Assembly: GCA_934277845.1 (NCBI GenBank)
Contig: CAKQVV010000005.1
Span: 1-43,851 of the forward strand
Direction of reading: 5' to 3'
DNA from: an uncultured Clostridia bacterium
Lineage (GTDB): Bacteria; Bacillota; Clostridia; Christensenellales; Pumilibacteraceae
DNA: 43,851 bases
In this document: positions 28,802 to 38,604 of the stretch, in pieces
Layout of the letters: every line of letters starts with the position of its first letter
Numbering within the stretch: position 1 is the first letter of the stretch
The notes under the pieces: generated by a model
What the model saw: only the letters and a program-made list of their open reading frames with translations
Databases searched by the model: none
What the model was told of the DNA's origin: nothing
Translations under genes and position numbers: made by a program

Positions 28802-31800
28802 ATGAAGAGAAAACCGATAGTTGTTTTACTTGCACTGTTGCTTGCTTTCACAACCGTCATTTTCGCCGCATGCGGAAGTACGGCTACGGCTACGCTCAGT
28901 GTAAAAGACGGCTTCTTCGTTGTTGACGAAGCCACCGGCGTTTATTCCAAGGTGGTCGATGCGGACGTCACGGAAGTGGACGTTCTCGCCAACGTAGAAG
29001 TCAACGACGGCTTTACGCTCAGCCTTTACAGTGACAAAGAACTCACCAAAAAGGTCGACAAAGCCGAGATCAACGACGGCATCAACACGTTCTACATAAA
29101 GGCGGAGCCGACCGGAAAAGGCGAAGCCAAAACGTTCGTCGTAAAGATCACCCGCAGTCAGGAGTACACGATCAAGTTCGTGGTCGGCGACGAAGTGGTG
29201 AAAGAAATCAAGGTAAAAGCCGGCTCGAAAATCAACGAAGCCGACGTTTCCGCTCCCGTTAAACCCGGCTATACGTTCGCAGGCTGGGGCGACTTTGATT
29301 TTAACAAAGCACCCACCGCTTCGGCGACCGTAGAGGCGAGATACGTTGCCAACACCGACACCGCCTACAAAGTCGAGCATTATAAAAAGGCTCACGGCGG
29401 CGAGTACGTCCTTGTCGACACCGAGAACAAGACCGGCACCACCGACACGACGGCAAACGCATCGCCCAAGGCTTATGACAGATACAAATTCAACGCGAAA
29501 GCCAGCACGATGAGCGGCACGATCGCGGGCGACGGCAGCCTCGTTCTCAAAGCGTACTACGACGAAGAAGCCGTTACCGGTAAAGTTGATGTCTATGTCG
29601 AGAACGCAGATAACGACGAATACGCGATCGACGACAAGGCAAGCGCGACTTTCGAAGAGTACGACGGCGAAACCTATACCTACGATACCGCCGCACCCGC
29701 AGGCTTTACGATCGACAGCGAAAAGAGTACTCTCTCCGTTACCGTCAACGCCGCGGATCCCGCGTCCAACGTCGTCAAGGTTTATCTTAAACGCGTGAGA
29801 GCGGAAGTCACCTTCAAGAAAGACAACGAAACCGTTGCGACCAAGACCGCGAAGTACGGTTTCGGTCTTATCACCGCGGAAGGCACGCTCGACGCGGCTC
29901 CCGTAATCACCGATACCCCGGCGGACGGAAAAGAATTCGTCTGGGCGACTGCCGACGGCGAAGAAGTCGATTACGACCGCCTTACCGGCAACGTGACACT
30001 TGTCCAGACCGAGCGCACCATTTCGCGCAAGATCGGATTTACGGGCGTAAAAGTCGACGCGGATTACTATGCCGACGGTTACGAAATCACGCTCCCCGAG
30101 AAAGAGGCGTTCGCAAACGGCGAGGAAGTAGTGTTCTACCTCGACGTGAACGAGGACTTCAACAAGAGCGAAGTCCGGTTCGTGTACAAGAAGAAAGGCG
30201 TAACGGGCGCGGGCATGATCCTTGCGGGCGAGCTCGACAAGGCGACCGGACGCTATACTTACAGATTTACTCCCGACGCGAGCGGCACCGTGGAAATGCA
30301 GGGCATGTTTGCGGCAAACTCCTATGACGTAACGGCGGTTATCGCTCCGTTCGGCGAGTGGGGCACGATTTCGTCGCTCGACGGCGTAACGGCAGAACTC
30401 GACGACGGCAGCGGAGTAGTCACTCCCGTCACCATCGCTGCCGACGGCACGATCGGCGCGAAACTCAATAAAGGCGAGTACACGATCACCGTTACCGGTC
30501 CCGTGGGCGCACCCGTTGCAATCGACTTCGCGGTAGCGACCGAAGACGGCTGGGACAACAAACTCATCCCGGGCTATGACTTCGGCAACATCGTTATCGG
30601 CTTGCACGAAGTAACCACCGGCATGACCGTCAATCCCGACGGCAGCATCGACTCGAACCCGAGAGCAGAGGGTTACGCCGGTTTCAAAAATCTCAACGCC
30701 GGCAACTTCGCGGTCAAAGCGACCGTCGAATTCGTAAGCGGCACCGAGGGTGATCCGGGCTTCGTGTTCGAACTTTTCAACGGCGACAACAGCCTCTACC
30801 TCGCGCTTATGCGCAATAAACTCCGCATACACGGCAGAGGTTTCGACTGGGGTACGGACAGAATGGACATCACGCACCGCATCGGCGGCTTGTGGCAAGT
30901 CGGTCAGCCCTTCGAGTACAGACTCGTCAAGAGCGGAAACTCCATCATTCTTTACTATCAGAAAGCGACCGACGCCAGCCCCGTTGCGTTCGCAATCATT
31001 GCGGACGGCAAGGTGAACATGTTGTCTGCCGGTGAAACCACCGCGCTCACCGCCAAAGCGTCGGCACGTCTTACCGATATTCTCGCAAATTCCAACACCG
31101 TAAGTTTCGGCTCGTCCGTCAACATCAGCGGCGGCGCGACGCTGGGCGTAACCTACACGAACTACGGTTATATCACGAGCGGCTACGGCGCGACCGTAAC
31201 CCTGCCCGAAACAGTGGAGGGCGGCGCGATCACCGCTACCGCAAACGGCGAGGCAATCACCGGCAAAGCGGCTCTCGGATCGAGCGTCGTTGTCAACGTA
31301 ACTCCCGACGAAGGCAAGGAAATCGCTACCTTTACCGTCAAAGTAAACGGCGGCTCCGAAGTGTCCGTTGCGGACAGCAACCTCGGCACCGTCACCGGCG
31401 GCATCGAAGGCTATACGCTCACGTTCGTCCCCATGAACTGGGATATGACCTACGAGTTCAACGCGACCTTCAAGGATAAGGATCCCCAGTCCGTCGCAAA
31501 CGGCAAGATCGTAGATAAAGACGACAACACGACGGCAGTGACCGGCGCGACCGTCGTTTACTACCTGCTCGACGAGAGCGGCGCGCGCACCGTTAAGTTC
31601 GCGGAGACCACCACCGACGAAAACGGCGCATACTCCGTCAGCCTCAAGTCCGGCAAGTACGACGTCGAAGTTTCCGGCAAGAATTACTTCGCCCGCACCG
31701 TTACCGGCGTCGAATTCACCGTGGGCGACGCGGCGCAGGACGTTGACGACATCGCGCTCAAGTTCATGACCGTCGGCGGCTCGGTTACCGTCGGCGAAAC

Positions 31801-34800
31801 GCTACTCGAGTCCAGCGCGGCGTACAACGTGACCTACGATTACGCAACCGACGCGATCACCGCCACTACCGGCGGCGCACAGAAAGCCATGGGCAGCAAG
31901 CGCGTGTACTTCACCGACGTCACCGCAAACTACGCGGTATTCAAGTACAGCGTCAACCTCGGCGCAATGAGCGACATAGAAGGCGGCAAGGAATACTGGC
32001 CCGGCCTCGGTCTTATGATCGTCAACGGCAAGGGACAGAGCCGCGAGTACCGCATACTCCGCAACGGTATATGGGGCGACGGTTGCGGCGGCAACTACTA
32101 CTATATCAGCAACAAGATCGACTTCTCCGGCAACACGACCGATAAGTCATACGGCATCACGCCGTCGAATAAGGGCGACCTTATGATGGTGAAAGAAGGC
32201 AACAAGATCCACATGTTCGCCAAGATCGAAGGCATGACCGGGTACGAGTACTTCTATACCTTCGACATCATGAACGACGGCGATAAAACATGGCGCGATC
32301 AGACGCTCGCTTACAGCATCTCGCTCGGTTCGAACGAAGCGTACTCCGTCGACATCGACTGGTCGAACTTCTCGGTCGCGACCGGCGAAGCGGCGGTAAC
32401 CGCAGCGCTCGAAGGCTACACCCTGAACACGTTCACCTACGGCATCGACGCAGGCAAGCAGATTCAGGGCGCTATCGCAGGCGATCCCGACGGCGCAAGC
32501 AACGAATTCAAGTTCGTCTATAACAACAGAGTGCGCGCGCTCGATCCCGATCACAAGTACGGCGACTTTATCGTCGAAGCGGAATTCACCACCGCCAAGT
32601 ACCGCGATCTTCTCGACGTCGAGTTCTGGAACAGTTTCGGCTTCGCGATCGGCACGGGCGCCGACAAGTCGATGACGATCGCTCGTTGCGGACAGGGCGT
32701 GAGAGTGTGGAACAACTGGAACAACGAGTTCACCAGCCTCACGAGTAACGACCTCTCGACTTTCGCAAGAGATCCGAAGACCGTCAATCCCTACATGGCG
32801 AACGGCGGTCAGAGTAACTACGCAAAGAACAGAACGGTCAAGTTCAAGATGATCCGTAAAGGTGCCGCGCTCTACCTTGTAGGCGACGACATCTACATGG
32901 GCAAACTCACGGTAGAGGAGGGCAAGACCTACTTCTACTATGCGGACGGCACCAGAGCGGAAGGCTATGGTTTCATCGGCGGCGCACAGACGCCGAACCC
33001 CGCGCTCGAAGCGGTATTCGCCGACATCATGAACTCCGATCAGGTTATGGTCGGCGTGGGCATGCACGGCAACAACGACGGCGGCAGATCGACGTTCAAA
33101 AACTATACGATCACTTCCGAGGGAGTCGACGCGGCAGTAGCCGCGATCGACGCCGCGGTCAAGAACACGATCACCGTCACGGACGGCGAGGGCGGCATGT
33201 CCGCTATCACCGTCGACGGTGCGGAATACGTTCAGGGCACGACCGTTGCGTACTACAAGCCCGTAGTCGTGACCTTCAACCCGACCTACACGGACGACAG
33301 CAAATATATCGTCAAGTCCGCTACGCTCAGCATCAACGGCGGCGACGCTCAGGACATCACTTCCGATCTCGCAAGCGTTGCCGGTTCGGTCGCAAAGACC
33401 TATTCGTTCACCGCGAAATACGCTACGAGTTATGCGTTCGCCGTAGAGTACGAATTGCAGGGCAAGGTCGCTTCCGTTTCCGGCAGCATCGTCGACCTCG
33501 ACGCGACCGAGACCAAAATCGCGGGCGCAACGGTCAGGGCTGTCAACGCCTCGAACGTAGAAATTTCGTCGACCACCACCGACGATAACGGCGCGTTCAC
33601 GCTCACCGGGCTTTCTGCAGGCGAATACACGCTCACCGTTTCCAAAGGCAATTACTACACCCGCACGGGTTATGCGTTCACCGTCGAGGCAGCCGATTAC
33701 GACGCCGCCGAAACGATCGACGTGCCCGTCGGTCTTAAATTCATGACTCACGGCGGCACGGTCACCATCGGCGAAACCACGCTTACGTCCAACCTCAACG
33801 GTATCAACACGACCTACGACTATACGACCAGAACCGAAAAGACCTTCACCCCGCGAGGAAAACTCGCGCTCAACGAGCCGAAACACTGGTTCACGAACTT
33901 CACCGCCGAAAACGCGGTGGTAGAGTACACCGTCAAGTTCGACGCGATGACCGACGTTACCGAAAAGAAAGAGTGGTGGCCGGGCATCAGCCTGAAAATG
34001 CACAACGGCACCAAGCATTTCGACGCGCGTTTCCTCCGCTTCGGCGTAATGGATCCCACCCGCAAGTTTAACAACAGCAGTGATTTCCAGACCGGGCCGG
34101 GCAACCTCAAGGGCGACGCGTGGGGCTACGGTCAGGCGAGCATGACCGGCGAGTACGGAGCGAATTCCGTCGACGTCCGCGTCATCAAGAGCGGCTCGAG
34201 AGTGTATATGTTCTCGAGATACACGCCCGAGAACGCCGACACTTACAATGGTTCGCCCACCGGCGGCTGGACGCTCGTATACTCCTATGATCTTGCGGCA
34301 GAGTTCGTTGGCGTGCCCATGGCTTGGGGCATCGATATCGGGGCTAACACCTCGGCGTATTGCTACCTCGACTGGGAAAACATTTCTATCAGCGGCGACG
34401 CGGCTACTATCGCAAGCAAACTCGCGGAAGCGGGCGGCGGAACCCCGTTCGATTACGCAGTCGACCTCGGAAACGGCGTGACCGTAGAACGCTCCGGCGT
34501 GAGAACCTACCTCAGCCGCTTCAACGACGGTTGGTACAGTTTCTCCGACGGCAACCCGCAGGCTTCGTTTACGAGCGGAACTTACCACGACTTCATCGCC
34601 GACATCAAAGTAATGAGTTATCACGATAAGACGCTCGGTATGACCGGCGGCAGTAACGACCCTTGGGAAACCACAGGTATTATGCTCTCCGCAGGCGGCA
34701 TGGACCGCGTGCTTATCGGCGCGAACCGTCATGGCGTAATGATGTTCCGTAACTGTCATGAAGATGGCAAGTGGGATCCGGGACAGAACCCCAGTACTTT

Positions 34801-37495
34801 CCAGATGTTCGAGAACGAGGGTAAGTTCTACGGTATGCCTTGCTATGATAATACCGAAGGCACGGTTGCCTCGATCCGTATTATCAGAAAGGGCGATAAT
34901 CTCTACTTTGTACGCGACGGCAAGTACCTTGCTCGTTTCGACAAAGACGGCAACTCTTACGCTCCCGACGGAACGCAGAAAACCGATTATAAACTACCGT
35001 CGACCTGGACGACCGTTATGGCGGCCGAGAAACTCGCCATCGGCGCGGGCGGCTTCGGTAACCACACGGCTTCCGACGCGGTAAAAGACTTCGTCGTCAA
35101 CAACGACGCCTCGGCAATCGACGCGGCTATCGCGGCAATCGAAAGCGAAGTTAAAGGCAATATCACCGTGACCGACGGCGACGGCGGCTCGTCCGTTATC
35201 ACCGTTGCCGGCGCGGCTTACACCGCAGGCACCACCGTCACCGCGGCAAGACAGGTAAAAGTGACCGTCACCGCGGAAGCCGGCTATGCGCTGTCTAAAT
35301 TCGAGATGAAAGTCGGCGACGGCGACTGGCAGGAAGAAACGCCCACCGACGGCGTGTACACCTTCACGGCGCAATACAACCAGAATTATCAGTTCAGGAC
35401 CACTTTCGCAGTCGCAAACACCGTCAGCGGCACCGTGACGGAAACTGCGGGGGGGGGAGCGATTGAGGGCGCGACCGTCGCGCTTCTCAGCGGCAACAAC
35501 GCCGTTGCTACCGCTACCACCGACGCGGAAGGCAAATACTCGTTCGCGGCGGTTGCGGCAGGCACCTACTCGCTCAAAATAACTTCCGGCGCTCATTATG
35601 CGAGAATGTACGAAAACGCAGTCACCGTCGCTGCCGGCGATCCTATCGCCGCACCCGAGGCGCAACTCGACAAGTCCGTATTCGGCGGCGACACGACCTT
35701 CTCGACCGGCACCACCGTCAAGTTCTCCAGCGACCTTAACGTTGACTACAACTACGACACCAAAGCGCTCACCGTCACCACGGTCGACGGCAAGAACGGC
35801 AGCAACCTGCAAACGCAGAACGCGCTTTTCACCGGCATCAAGGACGCTTACTCCATGGTCAAATTCACCGTCGTGAACCACGGCGGCACCGAGAAAGATC
35901 CCGGTATGGGCGTCCGCTACGTCGACGAAAGCAACAAGGCGTTCCAGTACCTTACCCGTCAGAACGGCGTGCGTATCGGTCAGCCGAAATGGATTTCCTG
36001 GGTTGATTACTTCTCCGACAAATCCATCGACCTCACGAAGAACACTTCCTACGATCTTATGTTTGTCCGCGCGAACGATCTTTACTACATCTTCGCCAAA
36101 CTCAGCACCGCATCCGATTACGCGCTTATGTACGTTTCCACGCCTCTCAAGCGTGAGGCTCAGGGCGCAATGACCGCGAATATGCCTTCGGGCGAAGCGC
36201 GCGTCGCACTCTCGTTCACGATCGGCAAGGACATCAACGTCAACTACACGTTCACCAACTTCGGCTCGGCTCAGGGCGAAGCGGCTGTCAAAGCGATTGT
36301 TCCCGATCAGGCGATCACCGTCGTCGAGAACGAACACGCGACCGTCACCGTTATCGGCGAGAAAGTCGTGAAAGACGCAACCGGTTACACCGTTCCTTAC
36401 AGCGCGAACATAATGGTAAAAGCAGCGGCGGCGGAAGGATACGAAGTTACTTCCGTTAAAGTAAACGGCACCGCAATCGCGGCAAACGGACAACTTACCA
36501 ACGTTATCGAAGCAAAAGAAATCACTGTCGAGACCGCGGCTCTCGAAGCCACCGTCGCAGTGACCGGTACTCTTACCGCTTCGATCGTTCCTACCGGTAT
36601 GGACGGCGTGGGCAACACCTACGTTGCGTTCACCAGAGATAACGGCAAAACCTACATGGGCAAAGTTACCGTCGGCGAAGGCAACGCGATGACCTATGCG
36701 GCGCAACTTCCCGCAGGCACCTACACCCAGGTCAACTGGATGGGCAACATGTCCGATGCCGAAATCGTAGTTACCGACGCGGGCGAACAGAACCTGACGC
36801 TCGACAAAGTGGGTTACACCACCGTGACCAGCACCGGTCTTACGGTAGGCGACGACGCGTCGCTCACAACGAAGAAGAACGAGAGCGGCACGCACGAAAA
36901 CGCGATGACCGGCGTTACGTTCAATCCTGCCAAGCAGAAACTCACGTTCAGTTACACGATTACCGGCATGACCACGGCTGATGGTAAAACAGGTCACTAC
37001 GCAATGCCCGGCATGTTCGTTATGGATCAGTACGGCAACACTATGCGTATCGTACTTGTCGAAGCTGGCGATCAGTTGATGCTTATGGCAAAGGACGACT
37101 ACAATTCCAGAATGTTCTTCCAGAGCCCGGACCCGTGGTTACCTTTCGGTGGGGCAACCGGATACTACACCTACGGCAAAGTCATCAACGAGGTAAGCTA
37201 CAAACTCACGATGAAAATCGTGGTCGACGGATACAAGATCGAAATGTACGCGAAGATCGCGAATGAAACTTCCTGGAGAACCGTTTACGGCGCAGACAAC
37301 CAGTATGACGTCGAGGCTCGCTACATGAACAACACCTGCCAGCTCGGCGGCGCAGGCTCGTCCTATGTCGGTACTCTGTACGGTGTAAACGAGGATTGCC
37401 GTTTCGGTATCTCTATGCGCAGAGATAGCGCGAATGACGATCTGAACGTTGCTAAGTTCAGCAATATCTGGTACACCATCGAGGATCGCGCCTAA
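28802..37495 (+). CDS. giant multidomain surface lipoprotein (2897 residues)
   Basis: ATG 28802 follows AGGAGGG. A lipoprotein signal peptide ends in FAAC (Cys24). Residues about 120-255 carry an InlB/Listeria-Bacteroides-type repeat (GYTFAGWGDFDF) and a KVEHYKK-type MucBP-like unit. The rest alternates carboxypeptidase-regulatory-like Ig folds (about 897-980, 1555-1635, 2206-2280; pattern TDENGAYSVSLKSGKYDVEV) with long beta-rich segments that look like concanavalin/LamG-type lectin folds (about 600-770, 987-1440, 1653-2097, 2293-2490, 2667-2897). Short linkers TVTDGEGG and TVTDGDGG recur at about 1457 and 2119. No catalytic motif or sortase anchor is seen. It probably binds glycans at the cell surface. 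A G9 run (35449-35457) in the third Ig-like domain makes the frame slippage-prone. Terminator and repeat arrays flank it. Confidence 0.85.
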   Translation: MKRKPIVVLLALLLAFTTVIFAACGSTATATLSVKDGFFVVDEATGVYSKVVDADVTEVDVLANVEVNDGFTLSLYSDKELTKKVDKAEINDGINTFYIKAEPTGKGEAKTFVVKITRSQEYTIKFVVGDEVVKEIKVKAGSKINEADVSAPVKPGYTFAGWGDFDFNKAPTASATVEARYVANTDTAYKVEHYKKAHGGEYVLVDTENKTGTTDTTANASPKAYDRYKFNAKASTMSGTIAGDGSLVLKAYYDEEAVTGKVDVYVENADNDEYAIDDKASATFEEYDGETYTYDTAAPAGFTIDSEKSTLSVTVNAADPASNVVKVYLKRVRAEVTFKKDNETVATKTAKYGFGLITAEGTLDAAPVITDTPADGKEFVWATADGEEVDYDRLTGNVTLVQTERTISRKIGFTGVKVDADYYADGYEITLPEKEAFANGEEVVFYLDVNEDFNKSEVRFVYKKKGVTGAGMILAGELDKATGRYTYRFTPDASGTVEMQGMFAANSYDVTAVIAPFGEWGTISSLDGVTAELDDGSGVVTPVTIAADGTIGAKLNKGEYTITVTGPVGAPVAIDFAVATEDGWDNKLIPGYDFGNIVIGLHEVTTGMTVNPDGSIDSNPRAEGYAGFKNLNAGNFAVKATVEFVSGTEGDPGFVFELFNGDNSLYLALMRNKLRIHGRGFDWGTDRMDITHRIGGLWQVGQPFEYRLVKSGNSIILYYQKATDASPVAFAIIADGKVNMLSAGETTALTAKASARLTDILANSNTVSFGSSVNISGGATLGVTYTNYGYITSGYGATVTLPETVEGGAITATANGEAITGKAALGSSVVVNVTPDEGKEIATFTVKVNGGSEVSVADSNLGTVTGGIEGYTLTFVPMNWDMTYEFNATFKDKDPQSVANGKIVDKDDNTTAVTGATVVYYLLDESGARTVKFAETTTDENGAYSVSLKSGKYDVEVSGKNYFARTVTGVEFTVGDAAQDVDDIALKFMTVGGSVTVGETLLESSAAYNVTYDYATDAITATTGGAQKAMGSKRVYFTDVTANYAVFKYSVNLGAMSDIEGGKEYWPGLGLMIVNGKGQSREYRILRNGIWGDGCGGNYYYISNKIDFSGNTTDKSYGITPSNKGDLMMVKEGNKIHMFAKIEGMTGYEYFYTFDIMNDGDKTWRDQTLAYSISLGSNEAYSVDIDWSNFSVATGEAAVTAALEGYTLNTFTYGIDAGKQIQGAIAGDPDGASNEFKFVYNNRVRALDPDHKYGDFIVEAEFTTAKYRDLLDVEFWNSFGFAIGTGADKSMTIARCGQGVRVWNNWNNEFTSLTSNDLSTFARDPKTVNPYMANGGQSNYAKNRTVKFKMIRKGAALYLVGDDIYMGKLTVEEGKTYFYYADGTRAEGYGFIGGAQTPNPALEAVFADIMNSDQVMVGVGMHGNNDGGRSTFKNYTITSEGVDAAVAAIDAAVKNTITVTDGEGGMSAITVDGAEYVQGTTVAYYKPVVVTFNPTYTDDSKYIVKSATLSINGGDAQDITSDLASVAGSVAKTYSFTAKYATSYAFAVEYELQGKVASVSGSIVDLDATETKIAGATVRAVNASNVEISSTTTDDNGAFTLTGLSAGEYTLTVSKGNYYTRTGYAFTVEAADYDAAETIDVPVGLKFMTHGGTVTIGETTLTSNLNGINTTYDYTTRTEKTFTPRGKLALNEPKHWFTNFTAENAVVEYTVKFDAMTDVTEKKEWWPGISLKMHNGTKHFDARFLRFGVMDPTRKFNNSSDFQTGPGNLKGDAWGYGQASMTGEYGANSVDVRVIKSGSRVYMFSRYTPENADTYNGSPTGGWTLVYSYDLAAEFVGVPMAWGIDIGANTSAYCYLDWENISISGDAATIASKLAEAGGGTPFDYAVDLGNGVTVERSGVRTYLSRFNDGWYSFSDGNPQASFTSGTYHDFIADIKVMSYHDKTLGMTGGSNDPWETTGIMLSAGGMDRVLIGANRHGVMMFRNCHEDGKWDPGQNPSTFQMFENEGKFYGMPCYDNTEGTVASIRIIRKGDNLYFVRDGKYLARFDKDGNSYAPDGTQKTDYKLPSTWTTVMAAEKLAIGAGGFGNHTASDAVKDFVVNNDASAIDAAIAAIESEVKGNITVTDGDGGSSVITVAGAAYTAGTTVTAARQVKVTVTAEAGYALSKFEMKVGDGDWQEETPTDGVYTFTAQYNQNYQFRTTFAVANTVSGTVTETAGGGAIEGATVALLSGNNAVATATTDAEGKYSFAAVAAGTYSLKITSGAHYARMYENAVTVAAGDPIAAPEAQLDKSVFGGDTTFSTGTTVKFSSDLNVDYNYDTKALTVTTVDGKNGSNLQTQNALFTGIKDAYSMVKFTVVNHGGTEKDPGMGVRYVDESNKAFQYLTRQNGVRIGQPKWISWVDYFSDKSIDLTKNTSYDLMFVRANDLYYIFAKLSTASDYALMYVSTPLKREAQGAMTANMPSGEARVALSFTIGKDINVNYTFTNFGSAQGEAAVKAIVPDQAITVVENEHATVTVIGEKVVKDATGYTVPYSANIMVKAAAAEGYEVTSVKVNGTAIAANGQLTNVIEAKEITVETAALEATVAVTGTLTASIVPTGMDGVGNTYVAFTRDNGKTYMGKVTVGEGNAMTYAAQLPAGTYTQVNWMGNMSDAEIVVTDAGEQNLTLDKVGYTTVTSTGLTVGDDASLTTKKNESGTHENAMTGVTFNPAKQKLTFSYTITGMTTADGKTGHYAMPGMFVMDQYGNTMRIVLVEAGDQLMLMAKDDYNSRMFFQSPDPWLPFGGATGYYTYGKVINEVSYKLTMKIVVDGYKIEMYAKIANETSWRTVYGADNQYDVEARYMNNTCQLGGAGSSYVGTLYGVNEDCRFGISMRRDSANDDLNVAKFSNIWYTIEDRA
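35449..35457 (+). repeat. G9 homopolymer inside the giant coding sequence
   Basis: Nine Gs encode part of ETAGGGAIEG at residues 2216-2219. One extra G would bring a TGA within a few codons; losing one G would bring a TAA at 35580-35582, about 41 codons on. Either would remove about 640-680 C-terminal residues. Confidence 0.9.
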
Positions 37496-37589
37496 ACGCC
37501 CCTAAAGCCTTTACGGCTCGTCCACAAAACCTTACCCGCCCGCAAAGCGGCAAAGGTAAAAGAACCTAAACTACGTCCGCAACAGCGGC

Positions 37590-37628
37590 AACGAAAAGCG
37601 GCAAGCTCATGCTTGCCGCTTTTTCGTT
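37590..37628 (+). terminator. strong intrinsic terminator of the giant gene
   Basis: AACGAAAAGCGGCAAGC (37590-37606) pairs with GCTTGCCGC-TTTTT-CGTT (37611-37628), allowing one bulged T, over a TCAT loop. It ends within a T-rich sequence. Confidence 0.88.
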
Positions 37629-37668
37629 ACATTTATGTAAGTAGCGGTGGGGATACATGGATAAATCC

Positions 37669-38417
37669 GGGCTTCCCCCTCGGGGGAAGCTGGCGCGCAG
37701 CGACTGATGAGGGGATAGAACGAGAAGTCCGCGCGTTAAGTATACAAAACGACAAAACAAACATTATTCTATTTTCCCCTCATCCGTTTTGCCTGCCGCT
37801 ACGCTATCGGCAAAACACCTTCCCCCAAGGGGGAAGGCAAGAAAAAAGTCGCGTGCAGTTTTAGGTTTATTTAAATCATAACGCATACTTTCCGTGTTCC
37901 CCGTCATTCAGAGCAAATGCACAAGCATTTGCGTGGAATCCCCCACATGGAGCGAAAAATTGACCGAAGAAAAAAGTTTAATAAAACTAACGCGCAGTTT
38001 CCGTGTTTCCCGTCATTCAGAGCAAATGCACAAGCATTTGCGTGGAATCCCCCGCATGGAACGAATAATCGACTTTATAAAAAGGTCAAAAACGTTCTTG
38101 TTGCAGGGGATTCCACGTCGTAAGACATAGCCTCTTGACAGCCGAGGCAATGCCTTACTCCTCTGAATGACGAGGTAGAACGGAAAGGTTTCGTTCTATT
38201 TTTTATCCTTATGGTAATATCTACCTAGATTAAACGCGCAATTCCCGTGTTTCCCGTCATTCAGAGCAAATGCACAAGCATTTGCGTGGAATCCCCGACA
38301 TGGAGCGAAAACGAAACCGAAGAAAAAAAAGTATAATAAAACTAACGCGTACTTTCCGTGTTTCCCGTCATTCAGAGCGAGGCGGCACGCCCCGCGTGGA
38401 ATCCCCGACATGGAACG
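37669..38417. repeat. right repeat array flanking the giant gene
   Basis: This has the same element order and direction as the left array. GGGCTTCCCC...GATGAGGGG is at 37669-37716 and CCCCTCATCC...GGGGAAGGC is at 37777-37837. Constant-arm elements lie at 37902-37954, 38011-38063, 38255-38307 and 38366-38417, with an inverted copy at 38106-38175. Three of the direct copies share the core CAAATGCACAAGCATTTG, a palindrome; others differ. No coding capacity was found in 37496-38604 apart from repeat-borne short frames. Confidence 0.8.
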
Positions 38418-38509
38418 AAAACTAATCCTTATAGAAAATCTTATTTGCTTTCTCTCGTTTTTCTTATATTAAAATCACATTATATACGCTTTGCGCGGAC
38501 GGTTTTTGC

Positions 38510-38538
38510 TTGCATAATTCGCGTGTATCGGGTATAAT
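38510..38538 (+). promoter_or_regulatory. promoter of the BI-1/P-ATPase/galK run
   Basis: TTGCAT (38510-38515), 17-base spacer, TATAAT (38533-38538). Confidence 0.75.
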
Positions 38539-38604
38539 ATTATTCGTAATAATGGCGAAAAATCGCTGTTGACGTTAACTTCACGGAGGCTGCTACTGAA
38601 TAAA

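Noticed and set aside
32147..34759. A long open frame on the minus strand within the giant gene (others oppose the CNNM, Na/Pi and kinase genes)
   Set aside because: These mirror the codon bias of the plus-strand genes; the translations are Arg/Val/His-rich, have no domains and no ribosome sites.
27708..38417. Repeated units resembling a CRISPR array
   Set aside because: Unit spacing is irregular, copies occur in both orientations, cores are palindromic rather than unique spacers, and no cas genes are present.
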